The notes below the pieces were generated by a model that did not search any database, had not been told where the DNA came from, and saw nothing but the letters and a program-made list of their open reading frames with translations. A stretch of 64,000 nt of DNA from contig OZ025240.1 in assembly GCA_964019155.1 (NCBI GenBank), positions 93,963,198-94,027,197 on the forward strand, in the 5' to 3' direction. The stretch comes from Osedax fenrisi (Eukaryota > Annelida > Polychaeta > Sabellida > Siboglinidae). Shown here in pieces: positions 1 to 11,856 of the stretch. Position numbers and translations under genes: made by a program. The first letter of the stretch is position 1. Every line of letters starts with the position of its first letter.

Positions 1-446
1 TTGTAATTTTAAAACCATTTTCAATCAAGTTTTAACTGGATACCGCTACAAAGTTATTACATTTCGGGTAAGTTGCCGGAAAGTAAGGGGTCCCACTAAC
101 ATTGTAGTTAACTTGTCTATAGATCGGTATTAAGAGTGATCAATACTAATATAGCAATAGATATATCTCGCTAATATAAAAGTATTCAACAAGCCCGATG
201 TGTAGATGTTGTGACCTACGATATTCGATAATCACATGACATATATGTACCTACATTTAATAACAAATATTCAAACAAATAATATTTATTCTAATATACA
301 TTTGATTTTATTTTCTATATACGCTTATGAAATTCGTTTCGATTATATCAAAATAAATATTTATAATAATGTATATTATATATTTAAACTTTAATATAAT
401 TTCAACATTTAATTTGATTAAATAATACTTTACATGTGATGTTCGG
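1..446. other. AT-rich non-coding stretch
   Basis: No supported gene. The only coding-like trait is a strong donor-like site (TCGG followed by GTAAGT) at 64-72, after about 45 bases that are less AT-rich and open in one frame. This could be the end of an exon that starts at or before the window edge, but nothing identifies it. Confidence 0.4.
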
Positions 447-454
447 CTATCTTA

Positions 455-490
<36 letters not shown>

Positions 491-498
491 TAAGATAG
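447..498. repeat. Hairpin: (TA)n core inside CTATCTTAGGA arms
   Basis: CTATCTTAGGA at 447-457 and its exact reverse complement TCCTAAGATAG at 488-498 flank a self-complementary (TA)n run, so the whole segment can fold into one near-perfect hairpin. It directly precedes the SINE. It could be a very short palindromic mobile element or an expanded palindrome. Confidence 0.6.
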
Positions 499-500
499 TA

Positions 501-821
501 TTAACTGTCAGTGTGGCTCAGTGGCTAAGGTGTTAGATACACAAGAAGTAGAATACGGATTCGACCCTCGTCCGGACCATTAATTAATTTTATAAAATGG
601 GTCTTAAAATATTATTTAGAAGTGATCTCATATAATTGTGTATAAATAAATGATCGGCTCTCGTTAAAACCATGGATGCCTTAACACGAGAGCGGCTTCG
701 AAGGGACATTATAGCCACATATGGTTATAAGTGAAAACTTCATCTAAGTTCCTGGATGGGATGAAAGGACTCCACCAAATAAAAATAACAATAAAATAAC
801 AATAACAATAACAATAACAAT

Positions 822-828
<7 letters not shown>
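501..828 (+). mobile_element. tRNA-derived SINE, full-length copy
   Basis: The head resembles a tRNA gene with an internal pol III promoter: A box TGGCTCAGTGG at 514-524 and a B-box-like GGATTCGACCC near 558. The body includes GAGAGCGGCTTCGAAGGGA, and the element ends in an (AATAAC)n tail. The same head, body and tail order recurs at 59874-60160, and parts recur in reverse at 26816-26945 and 34560-34742. It is not a functional tRNA gene, because the head has no convincing cloverleaf and is fused to an unrelated body. A (TA)n run follows the tail. Confidence 0.85.
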
Positions 829-869
<41 letters not shown>

Positions 870-871
870 AG

Positions 872-914
872 TCACCATGCCTGTTGAAGAAAAATCACGT
901 GACTACAAATATAG
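872..914 (+). CDS. Possible shortened A-type exon of gene 1
   Basis: A 43-base segment lies between an AG (870-871) and a GTAAAC donor. It reads S-P-C-L-L-K-K-N... and ends with a phase-1 G, as the better A exons do, so it would join in frame to the B exon at 1335. It has only one of the three cysteines expected, and the acceptor sits directly against a (TA)n run behind the SINE, so its 5' part may have been lost. A similar C-L-L-K-x-N exon lies at 27218-27258. Chance is a real alternative. Confidence 0.25.
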
Positions 915-1334
915 GTAAACTATAAATCTATAATTAAATATCACATGATATCTAGCCAACAGACACGCGACCCTATATTTATATATGTAAATTAAAGTCG
1001 AACTGTTTATAAAATTGCTGAATATGTACTTTATAAAGTAACAAGTTGATGTATTAAATCAATATCCAAAGAATATTACATACATTTGATTAATTGATTT
1101 AATATTACATGACATATATTTGTATTGTAAACACGACCCTAATCGAAAATACATATTTATCTTAGATGGGAATGAATCGAAATATATTGCATATACCTAT
1201 AGTTTTCCAGCATACTAATAAAACTACTATATATCGATGTCATTATACTTATGCGAATGTAGTCATTTTATAATATACTTTATTAATTGTAATTTAAAAT
1301 AGCGATTATTTATATTATGATTTTAAACATACAG

Positions 1335-1414
1335 AATTGGATGAATTTGCACACGTACTAGAAGAGTGTAACAACAAATGTTATACATTGATAGATTATG
1401 ATTATCAATATAAT
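1335..1414 (+). CDS. Ly6-like gene 1, exon B (C-x3-C-Y)
   Basis: This 80-base exon has an AG acceptor (1333-1334) and a consensus GTAAGT donor. It is open in the frame that leaves two bases at the start and none at the end, and reads ...EECNNKCYTLIDYDYQ.... The same C-x3-C-Y-x-[LV] signature, exon size and phase recur at 12760-12833 and 26724-26797. In Ly6/quiver-type three-finger domains this is the middle cysteine pair. The exons downstream at 2398 and 3347 continue in compatible phase. There is no start codon, so it is an internal exon. Homology between copies is visible by eye; the fold is inferred. Confidence 0.7.
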
Positions 1415-2397
1415 GTAAGTTTAATAATATCTTATCATTATATGATACTATATAGAAGTATAATTAAAGTTATATGTGTGTAAGAATACCGAAGATAACT
1501 AATATATATTTAAATTAAATCATTTCATATATATATATATACATATAGATCATTTCACCTACAATTAAATATCGTATAATTATTTAATTAATAGTAATAT
1601 TAACCTTGATTTTTTTAGTTATATTAGATAACAAGTAAATTAAGACTATTAATACAGTATTATTTGATATACGGTAACATTTACTAATGTAATATCTTAA
1701 ATTAATATATATTATTTAATATAGTCTTGCTATAATATAATTCAAGTATAAAAGGGAGGAATTAAAAGCTGTTACAAAAATATATTTTCGATAACTATTC
1801 ATAAAAACTTGTCATAAAACATTAGGAAAACATATATATTCAATATAGAAATATAATATAATATTTAATTTAATAATTAAAAAAAATATCTATATATTAT
1901 ATCTACATATTTTAAATATTATAAGAATATATCCCTTCTTAAATATTAATATATTAGTTTTTAGTTGAGAATATAGGATATTACAGAATATAGGTTATTA
2001 ATAAATTGAATTAATATTTGAAATAAAAATATATGTTAGTTCTATTCTAATTTAATAAATAACGAATACATTATTTAACATTATTTAAATATTAAGAATC
2101 AGGTCAAGATATCCTAAAGGATATCTCTAGAGTGATTAGGTTAACTATCATAAGTTATCAAATATTATAATAATTCCCCCCCCCTCTATCTCACGATTAT
2201 AATATACTATTTTTAAAATTAAGTATAATTATAATAATTTATGTTTGTTATTCATATTAAAAAAGTATAGGTTTACTATTAATTAATATATATTTGAAGA
2301 TTTTATATTTATGAATTAACTGTAAATTTATAAATAAATATATACAGATTGGATAATATTTTATATATAACTATAATATATTTATTCATTTAAATAG
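1415..2397 (+). other. Intron of gene 1 (between exons B and C)
   Basis: AT-rich, with GTAAGT at its left end and TAAATAG at its right end. It holds a 9-bp-arm palindrome at 2108-2127 (AGATATCCT / AGGATATCT) and a run of C at 2177-2184. No other gene is visible. Confidence 0.5.
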
Positions 2398-2485
2398 GTA
2401 AATGTTAAAAAAGGGTGTTTAAAAGAAAATATACATCGGTTTCCCAGCGATAATAAAATACACGTCGAATTATCGGATCAAAAAA
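2398..2485 (+). CDS. Ly6-like gene 1, exon C (VxVKKGC)
   Basis: The exon starts in phase 0 after AG at 2396-2397 and reads V-N-V-K-K-G-C-L-K-E-N-I.... This matches the start of exon C in gene 2 (I-Q-I-T-R-G-C) and gene 3 (I-E-I-A-R-G-C). A [VI]-x-R-G-C strand is a hallmark of quiver/Ly6-type domains. The proposed donor (AAAAA then GTGTGT at 2486) leaves one base, as the next exon requires, but it is weak. The frame stays open to a TAA at 2584, so the true 3' boundary is uncertain. Confidence 0.6.
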
Positions 2486-3346
2486 GTGTGTATATATTTT
2501 TATATATATGTATGAATGATATATATACAATGAAGCTAAATCTAAAATTGTTATTATTTAGATGCTTAACTTGTAGTATTAATTAATAAAATAATTACGA
2601 GTTAAATATTATTAATTTATTCATAAAATTAATTATAAATAATGTAATTGTAATTTCTCTGATTGGTTCACCATTAAAATAAAGTTTATCTAGTGGTATA
2701 TAGGGTGTCCGTATTCGGACATGGGTACCGAATATGAACATCCTCATTGTATAATGAATACACAGATTAAATAAAAGTTTAACATCACAATAATATCTAT
2801 AATCATAAAATAGTAATATATTGTAATTTTTGAATACAAATATTGACTCATAAAATGTTAAAACCACTTATTGTTAAATTGTCCATATTAGGTTACTATC
2901 CTCTATACTTATTTCCATTTTATTATTCGAGTTGATTTCTGTAATGAATGTAATTAATACATCTATATGATTATATTCAATTTATCTACATCTTATTCTA
3001 TTATACCTAATGATATATATATATATATATTATATTCAATGTAATATATTTAGTTAATTTTATTTAAACATTATATAATCATATAATTATTATAGTATGC
3101 AGGCGATAATAATGTACATAAACAATAATAATGACCACTAGTACAGACACCTTTATAAAGTGGCGAAAGCGAATATGTAGTAGTATATTTAAAAATAACT
3201 ATTCTAGACTTTCTATTATTTTAGCAAGGTCCTTGATTATTCTAATGTATAGTTTGATATAATGTTAACATTTCCTTCTTATCGCTGGTATATAAACTAA
3301 TATTTAATATATATATATTAATCTTATATTACAATTATGACTATAG
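2486..3346 (+). other. Intron of gene 1 (between exons C and D)
   Basis: AT-rich with one (TA)n run near 3015. An open stretch at 3131-3262 encodes a hydrophobic tail, but it lies before exon D and is not supported as an exon. An open frame at 2595-2867 on the minus strand has no visible support as a gene. Confidence 0.4.
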
Positions 3347-3430
3347 ATCAAATAAACATATTCGTATGCGAAGCAGCTACTACTATTATATGCAATAATG
3401 GAATTGAGTATATCAATCAAAATAACTTCA
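3347..3430 (+). CDS. Ly6-like gene 1, exon D (C...TTIICNN)
   Basis: This 84-base exon follows ACTATAG and ends at A|GTTAAT, the same donor as the D exon at 17371-17433. Two bases start it and one base ends it, like all D exons here. It reads ...V-C-E-A-A-T-T-I-I-C-N-N-G..., matching the terminal C-x(n)-C-N of Ly6-type domains. The middle cysteine of the C-x3-C-x4-C-N pattern seen in genes 3 and the 17.4 kb copy is absent, so this copy would lack one disulphide partner. Confidence 0.65.
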
Positions 3431-3497
3431 GTTAATATTAAAAATAACTATATAAATAAATATAATATATTATAGTATATTAACCGTTTTATTACAG

Positions 3498-3520
3498 ATA
3501 TGATTAAATGTTCTAATGAT

Positions 3521-3569
<49 letters not shown>

Positions 3570-3601
3570 GACGTAATGATTTTAATGGCAGATCGAATTA
3601 G
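3498..3601 (+). CDS. Possible last exon of gene 1
   Basis: After a 67-base intron, the acceptor TTTTATTACAG is one of the best in the region. The two-base start matches the phase left by exon D. The frame reads M-I-K-C-S-N-D-T and then a long Ile-Tyr run encoded by the (TA)n repeat, and stops at TAG 3599-3601. A hydrophobic C-terminus would suit a GPI signal or membrane tail, but a microsatellite gives Ile-Tyr runs for free, so this is weak. Confidence 0.25.
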
Positions 3602-6600
3602 ATACTTATTAAAACATCTATAATTATTAAGCATGTTATTATATTATTTAAAATGTTAAGATATTACTAATAAGATAATTTATATTTTATATTTTATAAT
3701 TGAGATTGTTATGATGAAATATATCTTTTGTAGTTATTGGTTATTATGAAAACATTACTATTCTTTAAAAAAACCATAGATTAGGTAGTTCTGGCAGATA
3801 ATACCCACGGCATCGGCCAACATATATCTCGTTAATAAAAATCTACTCATTAGTATATATTTCGCGATTATAGATGGAAACTATATTTACTATAGTATTA
3901 ATAAGATTAGTTTATATATTTGGTGAATGAAGTAAATAAAATGTATATCTATTTTAAGAGAACATTTTGTAAGGGTATAGAGTTTATGTATTAATAATAC
4001 ATAATGTTAACTAAAATAAGTTCTATTAATAAGTATGTATTAATTTAAAATACTTTCTAATAAAGTATTAAAACTACTAAAACTAAATTTTACTAACATT
4101 AATACGTGATTGAGTTGCGAATTTTATAGATATCGAAAATATAATTAATATATGAGAATATTTAATAAAACCTCAATTAATTTTAGGGAATAAATATTAA
4201 AATATGAATTTCAGCAGTGATAGACAAATTATTAGATAAGATATTGTAAGTATTTTATGTTATACAAATGATATATTCATGAACTAAACAAAAATAGACT
4301 TGTTATTAGATACCTATATATATTATATATTATATATAATATATTAGTATTCTAACAATTTGAATGTAGTAAACAAATATTATTAAACTAAATATTAAAC
4401 AATTTAAATGTATTACTATAATATTTATTGGTGTTTTTAATTATATAATATACTATCATTATAATACTATAATATTATATAATCTTCGATATTTTTATTA
4501 ATATCATTATTTAAATTTATAATTTTTTAAATATTATTATAATGGTAATATTATGTAAAGATAAAATTTGAAATAAAGTTGTATACATTATAATGTTCAT
4601 TTATTATTTAAATTTTATTTCAAATATTATTAAATTTAAATAACATTGAGGTTTAAAATATATATTTAATATATATAACCATATGTATTACATATTGTAT
4701 ATTATATATATTTTTTAAATTAATTCATACATTATATTATCAGTTATGAATTTAATATCAAATCCAAAAAAACCAAGGTATATAACAATATATTATATAT
4801 GTGTATGCAAATATAATAATTTTAATTACGATTAAAATATAATATGATTATTTATATTAAATTATATTATTATATGATTGTATACTTTGTTTATTGAAAT
4901 AAAAAAATACAATAAATGTATAGTTTATTCTGATTTTGTTTTGTTTTTCATAAAGTTGTAAATCTAATAATCTATAATTAATAATAACAACCGATATAGT
5001 TAGTTAGATATACAATTGAGTTAATTAATTTAAGATAAGGTTAATTTAGAAAGAAACAGTTATACATTAATGTTACTACTGATAGTACATATTTATTAAA
5101 GTATTATTTAGTCTGAATGTACCTATATATACAGGTATCTGTTATTTAAAGGTATTTAAAGGTATACTTGCTAATAAATTAATATTTAAAAATATTTTCT
5201 TGGATATATATTTAATCAAATGTTATTATATTATTATTATATAGTTTCTAATAATGTAAATAAAATAAATATTAGGATAAAATGAAATATAAATTAATCG
5301 AAGGAAAGTTGAGAATATATTTAGTTTATTCATATATTTTCTTACGCTTGTTAAAATCATATATTTTGCATATTTTTTATTTAATAATGTATTAAAGTAA
5401 TACGATTAAATTGTTTAATATTACATTCATGTGATAAAGTAAATAAAATAAATAGGATTATATTAATTTAAAGTATCAGCTTAATTCAATACACTTTTAA
5501 ATAACATATATTTTTCTTCTACTATTTCTTAAAGGATCACCACATATTTATTTTCTTCTAACAAGTCAATAAATAAATATAAATATGTATAGTTATGACA
5601 GTTATCAAATTATGTTCCTTTGATTTACGCTCGTACATAACGTTATATACTATAAAGGACATATGTTCATTTGTAATCTCTGAAATGGATATTTTTTGTA
5701 TTCCGGACTATATAATTGTCAATTATAATTTAATGATATAATTATTTTAATCAACATTTCAAGGGTGTTTATTTATCTGTCAAATAAAAAGGTAATTATA
5801 TTTTAAATTGTATATTATTAAATGTTATTAAAAATACGAATTTATTTATAAATCAAGTTATAATGTATGATGTTTTTATATATTATGTATGTCGACAGGT
5901 CAATTAGTATTACGTATATTAAATTATATTATGAGATTTATAAATCATATTAAAATTATTGATTAAAAAAGTGTTTTCATTTATTATTGTATCGAATTTA
6001 AAATGTGTACTCCTGGACTATATTATTAAATTATTCAGGTGTAAAATTAAAATTTCACAACGTATGCATCGGAAGAAGTTAAAGGATATTATAGCGAAAT
6101 ACATTTTTTAGATATTTGGTATATGATACATAGCGAAATTATAGTATTGTATGTATGTATGAAATATGTTGGTGAGTCATTTATAATGAAACGGTATACT
6201 TTTAAAGTTACATAAAATGAGAATAACAAAATAATCTGAAAAAAATATCAACAATATCTAATCTTAAAAAAATATAAAAATATTGTGTAATATATCTTAT
6301 ATCTAAATAGATTAGAGTATAATAAATTCAATAACACATCTTATCTGGTAAGTATTTATATTAAGTATAATAAATATTAAAAGAAACAACAATAATCAAA
6401 ATAAAATAGCATGTGAACATTCCAATTTAAAAAATTTAAATACCGATTAAACAAATGTTAGCATATTGATTACTACTAATACTAAGAAATAATTTTAAAA
6501 AATTCATTTAAATTGTTGTAATATCTACAGTTACAATAATCCTTTTTCAATATAGATTATTTGTATATTATAAGTATATTATGTTAATACAATATGTTTA

Positions 6601-7159
6601 TTTTGTTAAATATATACTTATATTTAAACACAATTTGCACTTTGATAAAATCGGGATTTTTCGAAATTCTAAAAAAATTCTTGATATTTCAAGGATTTTT
6701 TATTTAAAATTGTATTATTTATATTTTCTAATTTAATAATATAAAATAAATAATGTGTTAATATTTTTTCAAAACTAATTTATTATAAAGATTTAAAATC
6801 CTTATTTTTCGTAATTTATTTTATATATGTATAGTACATTTTTAACTTGCTCTATACTATAGAGTATATTATACTATAGAGTCTATAGAGTTTAACTTAT
6901 TCTATATTAAGTTGAAGACCAACAAAAAGTGGCTCTATTTTCAGGGTATATTTAATGAGAATCACTTTCCGATCATTATTTACGTTGTAAGGATAGGAGA
7001 TTTTAAAATAATATAAGTATTATAAATAAGAAAAAACGAAATTTTTTTAAATATTATTATTTACATTTATATCTATATATATATATTTAAGTTATTGAAT
7101 TAAATGATGATGAGAATAGTATTTACTAAACACTAATTTTAAAATAAAAAATTGCCAGT
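3602..7159. other. Long AT-rich stretch, no supported gene
   Basis: Mostly AT-rich sequence without recognisable transposon proteins. Slightly richer islands lie at 3771-3830, 5595-5741 (a 48-codon open frame with three cysteines) and 6030-6110 (an open segment after TTATTCAG). None can be tied to the Ly6-like exons or to a known family. A short direct and inverted ACTATAGAGT cluster lies near 6850-6895. Confidence 0.4.
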
Positions 7160-7189
7160 CCCAGTATTCAAAACTCGTGTTTAACTTGG

Positions 7190-7600
7190 ATTTATCTCGA
7201 GTTTAAACTCGTGTTTAGCTCGGTAATTTTGTAACACTTTTAACACCAGCTAGATCCAAGTTTAACTCGAGATTACTCGAGTTAAATCCCAGTTAAATCC
7301 AAGTTTAATTCAAGTTAAATCCCAGTTAAATCCAAATTTAATTCGAGCTAAATCCTAGTTTAATCCAAGTATAACTCGAGATTAATCCAAGTTAACTCGA
7401 GTTAAATCCCAGTTTTACTCTAGCTAAATCCAAGTTTAACTCAAGATTAATCCAAGTTTACTCGAGTTAAATCCTAGTTAAACCCAAGTTTAAATCTAGC
7501 TAAATCCAAGTTTACTCAAGTTAAATGCAGCTTACATAGATCTAAATCCAAGTTCAACTCAAGCAAATGAAGTTCAATCTAAGTTCAGCTCGAGATTAAT
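7190..7600. repeat. Degenerate array of AAATCCAAGTTTAACTCGAG words
   Basis: About 20 imperfect repeats of roughly 20 bases, alternating TTAAATCC[CA]AGTT and TTAACTCGAG. The words are partly self-complementary. The same words reappear in the 90-bp array at 10511-10965 and next to the right inverted repeat, which ties the two halves of the composite region together. Confidence 0.7.
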
Positions 7601-8024
7601 CAAAATTAAATAAGATAGCATAATTAAAATAACTATAATAAAATTAATTATAGCTTACATCAAGAGGAATAGAGTATAATACAAATTCATGACCGGTTAA
7701 ATCCAAGGAAGTTTTCAGAAATCAGTTTATTTAATTATAAGTTAGCATAACGTTCAAAGAATATATACATATATATCAACATTTCATTATAACTACTCTA
7801 CTAAAATAAATATTTATGTTTATAAATTAAAATATATTTCAATATATATTATAATAATAATACTATACTAATATTTATTATTTTACTACTAAATATGAAT
7901 ATATTATATTTAATTTGAGCTAAATTAATATAATTGTTAATAAATACAAAATGTAAAACTTTAATTTATTTTTTAACCCTTTTATTATTTAAAAAAAAAA
8001 TTTCTATAATATTTGTTGTTTCAG

Positions 8025-8062
8025 TTGCAGTGGCTTCCTTGTGTATTTGGGATGCAGCTTCT
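8025..8062 (+). CDS. Micro-exon-like segment of unknown gene
   Basis: A 38-base segment with much higher GC than its surroundings lies between a textbook acceptor (TTGTTGTTTCAG) and a textbook donor (CT|GTAAGT). All three frames are open; one reads A-V-A-S-L-C-I-W-D-A-A-S and another L-Q-W-L-P-C-V-F-G-M-Q-L. The second leaves two bases, the phase needed before exon A of gene 2, and is hydrophobic like part of a signal peptide. Its position inside a region bounded by inverted repeats argues against that link. Confidence 0.3.
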
Positions 8063-8131
8063 GTAAGTTGAATTACATTAATAAATATGAGAATATGTAA
8101 AACAAATATATGAATGTAAAATTAATATACA

Positions 8132-8173
<42 letters not shown>

Positions 8174-8214
8174 ATATCTTATATTAGTTTTATAGACATT
8201 GTTGTGCCATATAA

Positions 8215-8935
8215 AAAATAAATACACTTCAAAGGTTTCAAATAGTATTATTTTTATTAAATTCTGTATTCAAAGTTTTCTAATAGTTAAATTATTAATT
8301 TTGAAAGTTTGAAATAGTAAATAAATCACTTCAAAGGTTTTAAATAATATTAGGTGTATTAAATTTAGTATTCAAAGTTTTATAATAGTTAAATTATTCA
8401 TTTCTAATGTGTAAAATACACTTCGAAGGTTATAAATAGTATTATTTGTATTAAATCATGTATTCAAAGTTTTCATATAGTTAAATTAAGTATTTGAAGG
8501 TTTTTAATAGTAAATAAATACACTTCAAAGGTTATAAATAGTATTATTTGTATTAAATTAAGTATACAAAGTTTTCTAATATTTAAATTATTCATTTTAA
8601 AGGTTTGAAATAGTAAATAAATACACTTCGAAGGTTATAAATAATATTATTTGTATTAAATGTAGTATTCAAAGTTTTCTAATAGTTAAATTATTCATTT
8701 TGAAGGTTAGAAATAGTAAATAAATACACTTCAAAGGTTTTAAATAATATTAGTATTATTTAAAATTTATAAATAGTATTATTTGTATTAAATCATGTAT
8801 TCAAAGTTTTCATATAGTTAAATTAAGTATTTGAAGGTTTTTAATAGTAAATAAATACACTTCGAAGGTTTGAAATAGTAAATAAATACACTTCGAAGGT
8901 TATAAATAATATTATTTGTATTCAATTTGTATTAT
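8215..8935. repeat. Tandem array, about 103-bp unit, 7 copies
   Basis: Each unit contains ATACACTTC[AG]AAGGTT, then AGTATTATTTGTATTAAAT, then GTATTCAAAGTTTTC. Units start near 8222, 8325, 8416, 8518, 8622, 8724 and 8858. Copies differ by scattered substitutions and indels, so the array is old compared with its neighbour. Confidence 0.8.
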
Positions 8936-8936
8936 T

Positions 8937-9425
8937 TGTATGATATGATGTAACGTTACATTACAATATGATATAACGTGACAGTACGGTGTGCTGAAAG
9001 TATGATATGATGTAACGTGACATTACAATATGATATAACGTGACAGTACGGTGGTCTGAAAGTATGATATGATGTAACGTGACATTACAATATGATATAA
9101 CGTGACAGTACGGTGGTCTGAAAGTATGATATGATGTAACGTGACATTACAATATGATATAACGTGACAGTATGGTGGTCTGAAAGTATGATATGATGTA
9201 ACGTGACATTACAATATGATATAACGTGACAGTACGGTGGTCTGAAAGTATGATATGATGTAACGTGACAGTACGTTGTGCTAGAGGGGATAGCATGATA
9301 TGATATAACGTGACAATACGGTGTGCTGAAAGTATGATATGATGTAACGTGACATTACAATATGATATAACGTGACGGTACGGTAGTCTGAAAGTATGAT
9401 ATAATGTAACGTGACATTAAATTGT
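8937..9425. repeat. Tandem array, 62-bp unit, about 8 copies
   Basis: The unit holds two related half-repeats, TATGATATGATGTAACGTGA and ATATGATATAACGTGACAG, joined by CGGTGGTCTGAAAG. Copies near 9001, 9063, 9125, 9187 and 9249 are nearly identical, so this array expanded recently. It abuts the RTE remnant. The open frame on its minus strand is a product of the repeat. Confidence 0.85.
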
Positions 9426-9429
9426 GCTT

Positions 9430-10509
9430 TCGACAGCATCGACAGAGCAGTTCTATTCAAAATTCTCAAGATTTATGGAATTCCAGAAATACTAATAAGA
9501 TCTATAAAATATCTTCACAGTAACTGAAAAGCGCAAGTAATAACGCCTGATGGAATCACTGAAACTTTCTTATTCAAAACGGAGTACTGCAAGGAGATAC
9601 TCTAGCTCCATTCCTATTCATTATAGCTTTAGACTATGCTATGCGACTAGCAATAGATGGACGAGAGAGCGAAAAATGTTTTTAAATAGAAAGAAAGAAA
9701 AGTAGGAGACATCCAGCAGTAAACGTTACAGATTTCAGCTATGCAGACGACGTAGCTCTTTTTAGTAAAAATATTGAAGAAGCACAAATACTGCTTCAGA
9801 GAGTAGAAGAAGAATGTGGAAATATACGTCTAAAGATAAACTGTAAAAAGACAGAAGCCATTTATTTCGGTATAGACAATAACCAACATATACACACCAT
9901 ACTCAATAATGAAATCAAAATAGTAGATAACTTTAAATATCTAGGGTCATGGATGCAAATCTCAGAAAAAGACTTCAATATTCGTAAAGCACTAGCCTGG
10001 TCAGCCGCTAATAAGATGAAGGAATTATGGAAATCAAGCATAAGAGACACACTTAAAGTTAGAATATTCAGGGCTACGATTGAAACAATATACACATATG
10101 GTGCTGAAACATGGACAACTACAAAAACTATGAATAAACGAATAGATGGATGTTACACCAGACTTCTCCGAATGGCTTTAAAATATCCTGGAAAGATAAA
10201 ATCAATAACATAACGCTATATAATGGACTCTCAAGAATATCTGAAGTAATAAAAGAAAGAAGACTAAAACTTGCAGGTCATTTGATGATACATGACAACG
10301 AAATGGCTCATAAACTTGTCCTTTGGGAACCGACAAATGGTAGTGCAAGAAGAGGTCGCAAAACTATCACTTTTGTAGATAATCTAAGAGAAGACATAGG
10401 AATAGACGATATACATGAGATAAAGACGATGATGTTGGACAGAGATTTTTGGAGTATAAAGGAAAAGAAAATTCGAGAGAGAGCTCAACATAAGTAAGTA
10501 AGTAAGTAA
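9430..10509 (+). pseudogene. 5'-truncated RTE-like LINE (reverse transcriptase remnant)
   Basis: Read across several frames, the plus strand resembles the C-terminal half of an RTE-type polymerase. D-R-A-V-L-F-K-I-L-K-I-Y-G near 9440 is followed by S-Y-A-D-D-V-A-L-F (the F/YADD active site) near 9735. The downstream frames 9953-10213 and 10150-10497 carry the family's tail, including Y-T-Y-G-A-E-T-W, K-L-A-G-H-L-M and A-R-R-G-R-K. Frameshifts and stops separate the pieces, so it is dead. It ends in a (AAGT)n tail at 10490-10508, the tail type also seen in the intact RTE at 27424-30965. Confidence 0.75.
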
Positions 10510-10510
10510 A

Positions 10511-10965
10511 CTGTGATATAATGATCCAAGTTTCAACTAGTTAAATATGGATCAGCTAAATCCAAGTTTATCTCAGTTTAAAAAAATAACTTGGATTAAA
10601 CTGTGGTATAATGATCCAAGTTTCAACCAGTTAAATATGGATCAGCTAAATCCAAGTTTATCTCAGTTTAAAAAAATAACTTGGATTAAACTGTGGTATA
10701 ATGATCCAAGTTTCAACTAGTTAAATATGGATCATCTAAATCCAAGTTGATCTCAGTTTTAAACAATAACTTGGATTAAACTGTGATATAATGATCCAAG
10801 TGTCAACTAGTTAAATATGGATATGCTAAATCCAAGTTTATTTAAGTTTAAAAAAATAACTTGGATCAAACTGTGGTATAATGATCCATGTTTCAACTAG
10901 TTAAATATGGATCAGCTAAATCCAAGTTTACACCACCTAGATCCAAGTTTGGACCAGATTCCCCC
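10511..10965. repeat. Tandem array, 90-bp unit, about 5 copies
   Basis: CTGTGRTATAATGATCCAAG recurs at 10511, 10601, 10691, 10781 and 10871, giving an exact 90-bp spacing. Each unit also has AGTTAAATATGGATCAGC and TTTAAAAAAATAACTTGG. The TCCAAGTTTA words match those beside the two terminal inverted repeats. Confidence 0.9.
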
Positions 10966-11021
10966 AGTTTCCCCCAGTTTCCCAGTTAGATCCAAGTTAA
11001 ACACGAGTATTGAATACTGGG

Positions 11022-11769
11022 GTAATTCGCTTAAATTTCCGGTAACTAATATGTGTTTTTGGTCAACCACTAGTTGTTCAGTCGAGAAACTTATATCCAA
11101 TGCATGTAAAAACTGAACTGGTCGTAAGCCACAACTGGTACAACCATTTATTCGAACCACACCGGTTGAAATCAAACCACAGGTGCTTTAAATAATACTA
11201 GTGGTGTATCGTGTATTAAGTTTGAAAGCAAGCTAAGGTTATCTTAAATATTATTGCTCACTCAGCAAATAAATTACATATATATTTAAAACATAGGTAA
11301 TTTTGTAATATTTGATTCGATTATGATTTGGCATTTCTCTGCTATTTGAAAATTGGCAAAAAAAATTACCAACAAAAAAATCCTACTATTTTCTATATAA
11401 AGCTCATGTTAGATATCGCTAATTTTTATAATTTATTTATGTCTATAATTATTTAGTATAATCAAGAAATAATTTTATTAAATTACTAAATTATCAATAA
11501 TTAAAATCAATTACTTATTTTATAAATATATAATATTTTTATGAAAATATATATATATATATATATGCAAATATTTTTATTTAGAAAATTACAAATTTTC
11601 TTTGGTAGCATTGGTGTAACATATATTATTTATGAAGATTTTATAAAAATGTTGAAAAAAAATCATCGGCAAAAATGTGTATTGATGATTTATAAATTAA
11701 AATTTGTTCATAAAAATAATCAATAAAATATGATTTTATTATTTGATTTGATTTTTTATAAATAATATT

Positions 11770-11856
<87 letters not shown>

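Larger units (their letters stand above)
7160..11021. mobile_element. Composite region bounded by 32-bp inverted repeats
   Basis: The left end (7160-7191, starting CCCAGTATTCAAAACTCG) and the reverse complement of the right end (about 10990-11021) agree at 31 of about 32 bases. Both ends run inward into many copies of AAATCCAAGTTTA / AACTCGAG words. Inside are three tandem arrays, an RTE remnant and one exon-like segment. The ends could be those of a large foldback-type or MITE-derived element, or of two separate satellite insertions in opposite orientation. I see no clear target-site duplication and no transposase. Confidence 0.5.

Noticed and set aside
501..575. tRNA-like sequence with A and B boxes
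   Set aside because: It is fused to a repeated SINE body and tail and recurs elsewhere, so it is a SINE head, not a tRNA gene.
3131..3262. 43-codon open frame with a hydrophobic C-terminus, considered as last exon of gene 1
   Set aside because: It lies before exon D (3347) of the same gene, so it cannot be its last exon, and it has no splice support.
5595..5741. 48-codon open frame with three cysteines
   Set aside because: No motif spacing or phase fits the Ly6-like exons; length is within what chance allows in this much sequence.
9862..11175. Minus-strand frames over the RTE remnant and 90-bp array, and the plus frame at 10907-11116
   Set aside because: They lie over recognisable RTE coding sequence on the other strand, or over tandem repeat sequence, and show no family motif.
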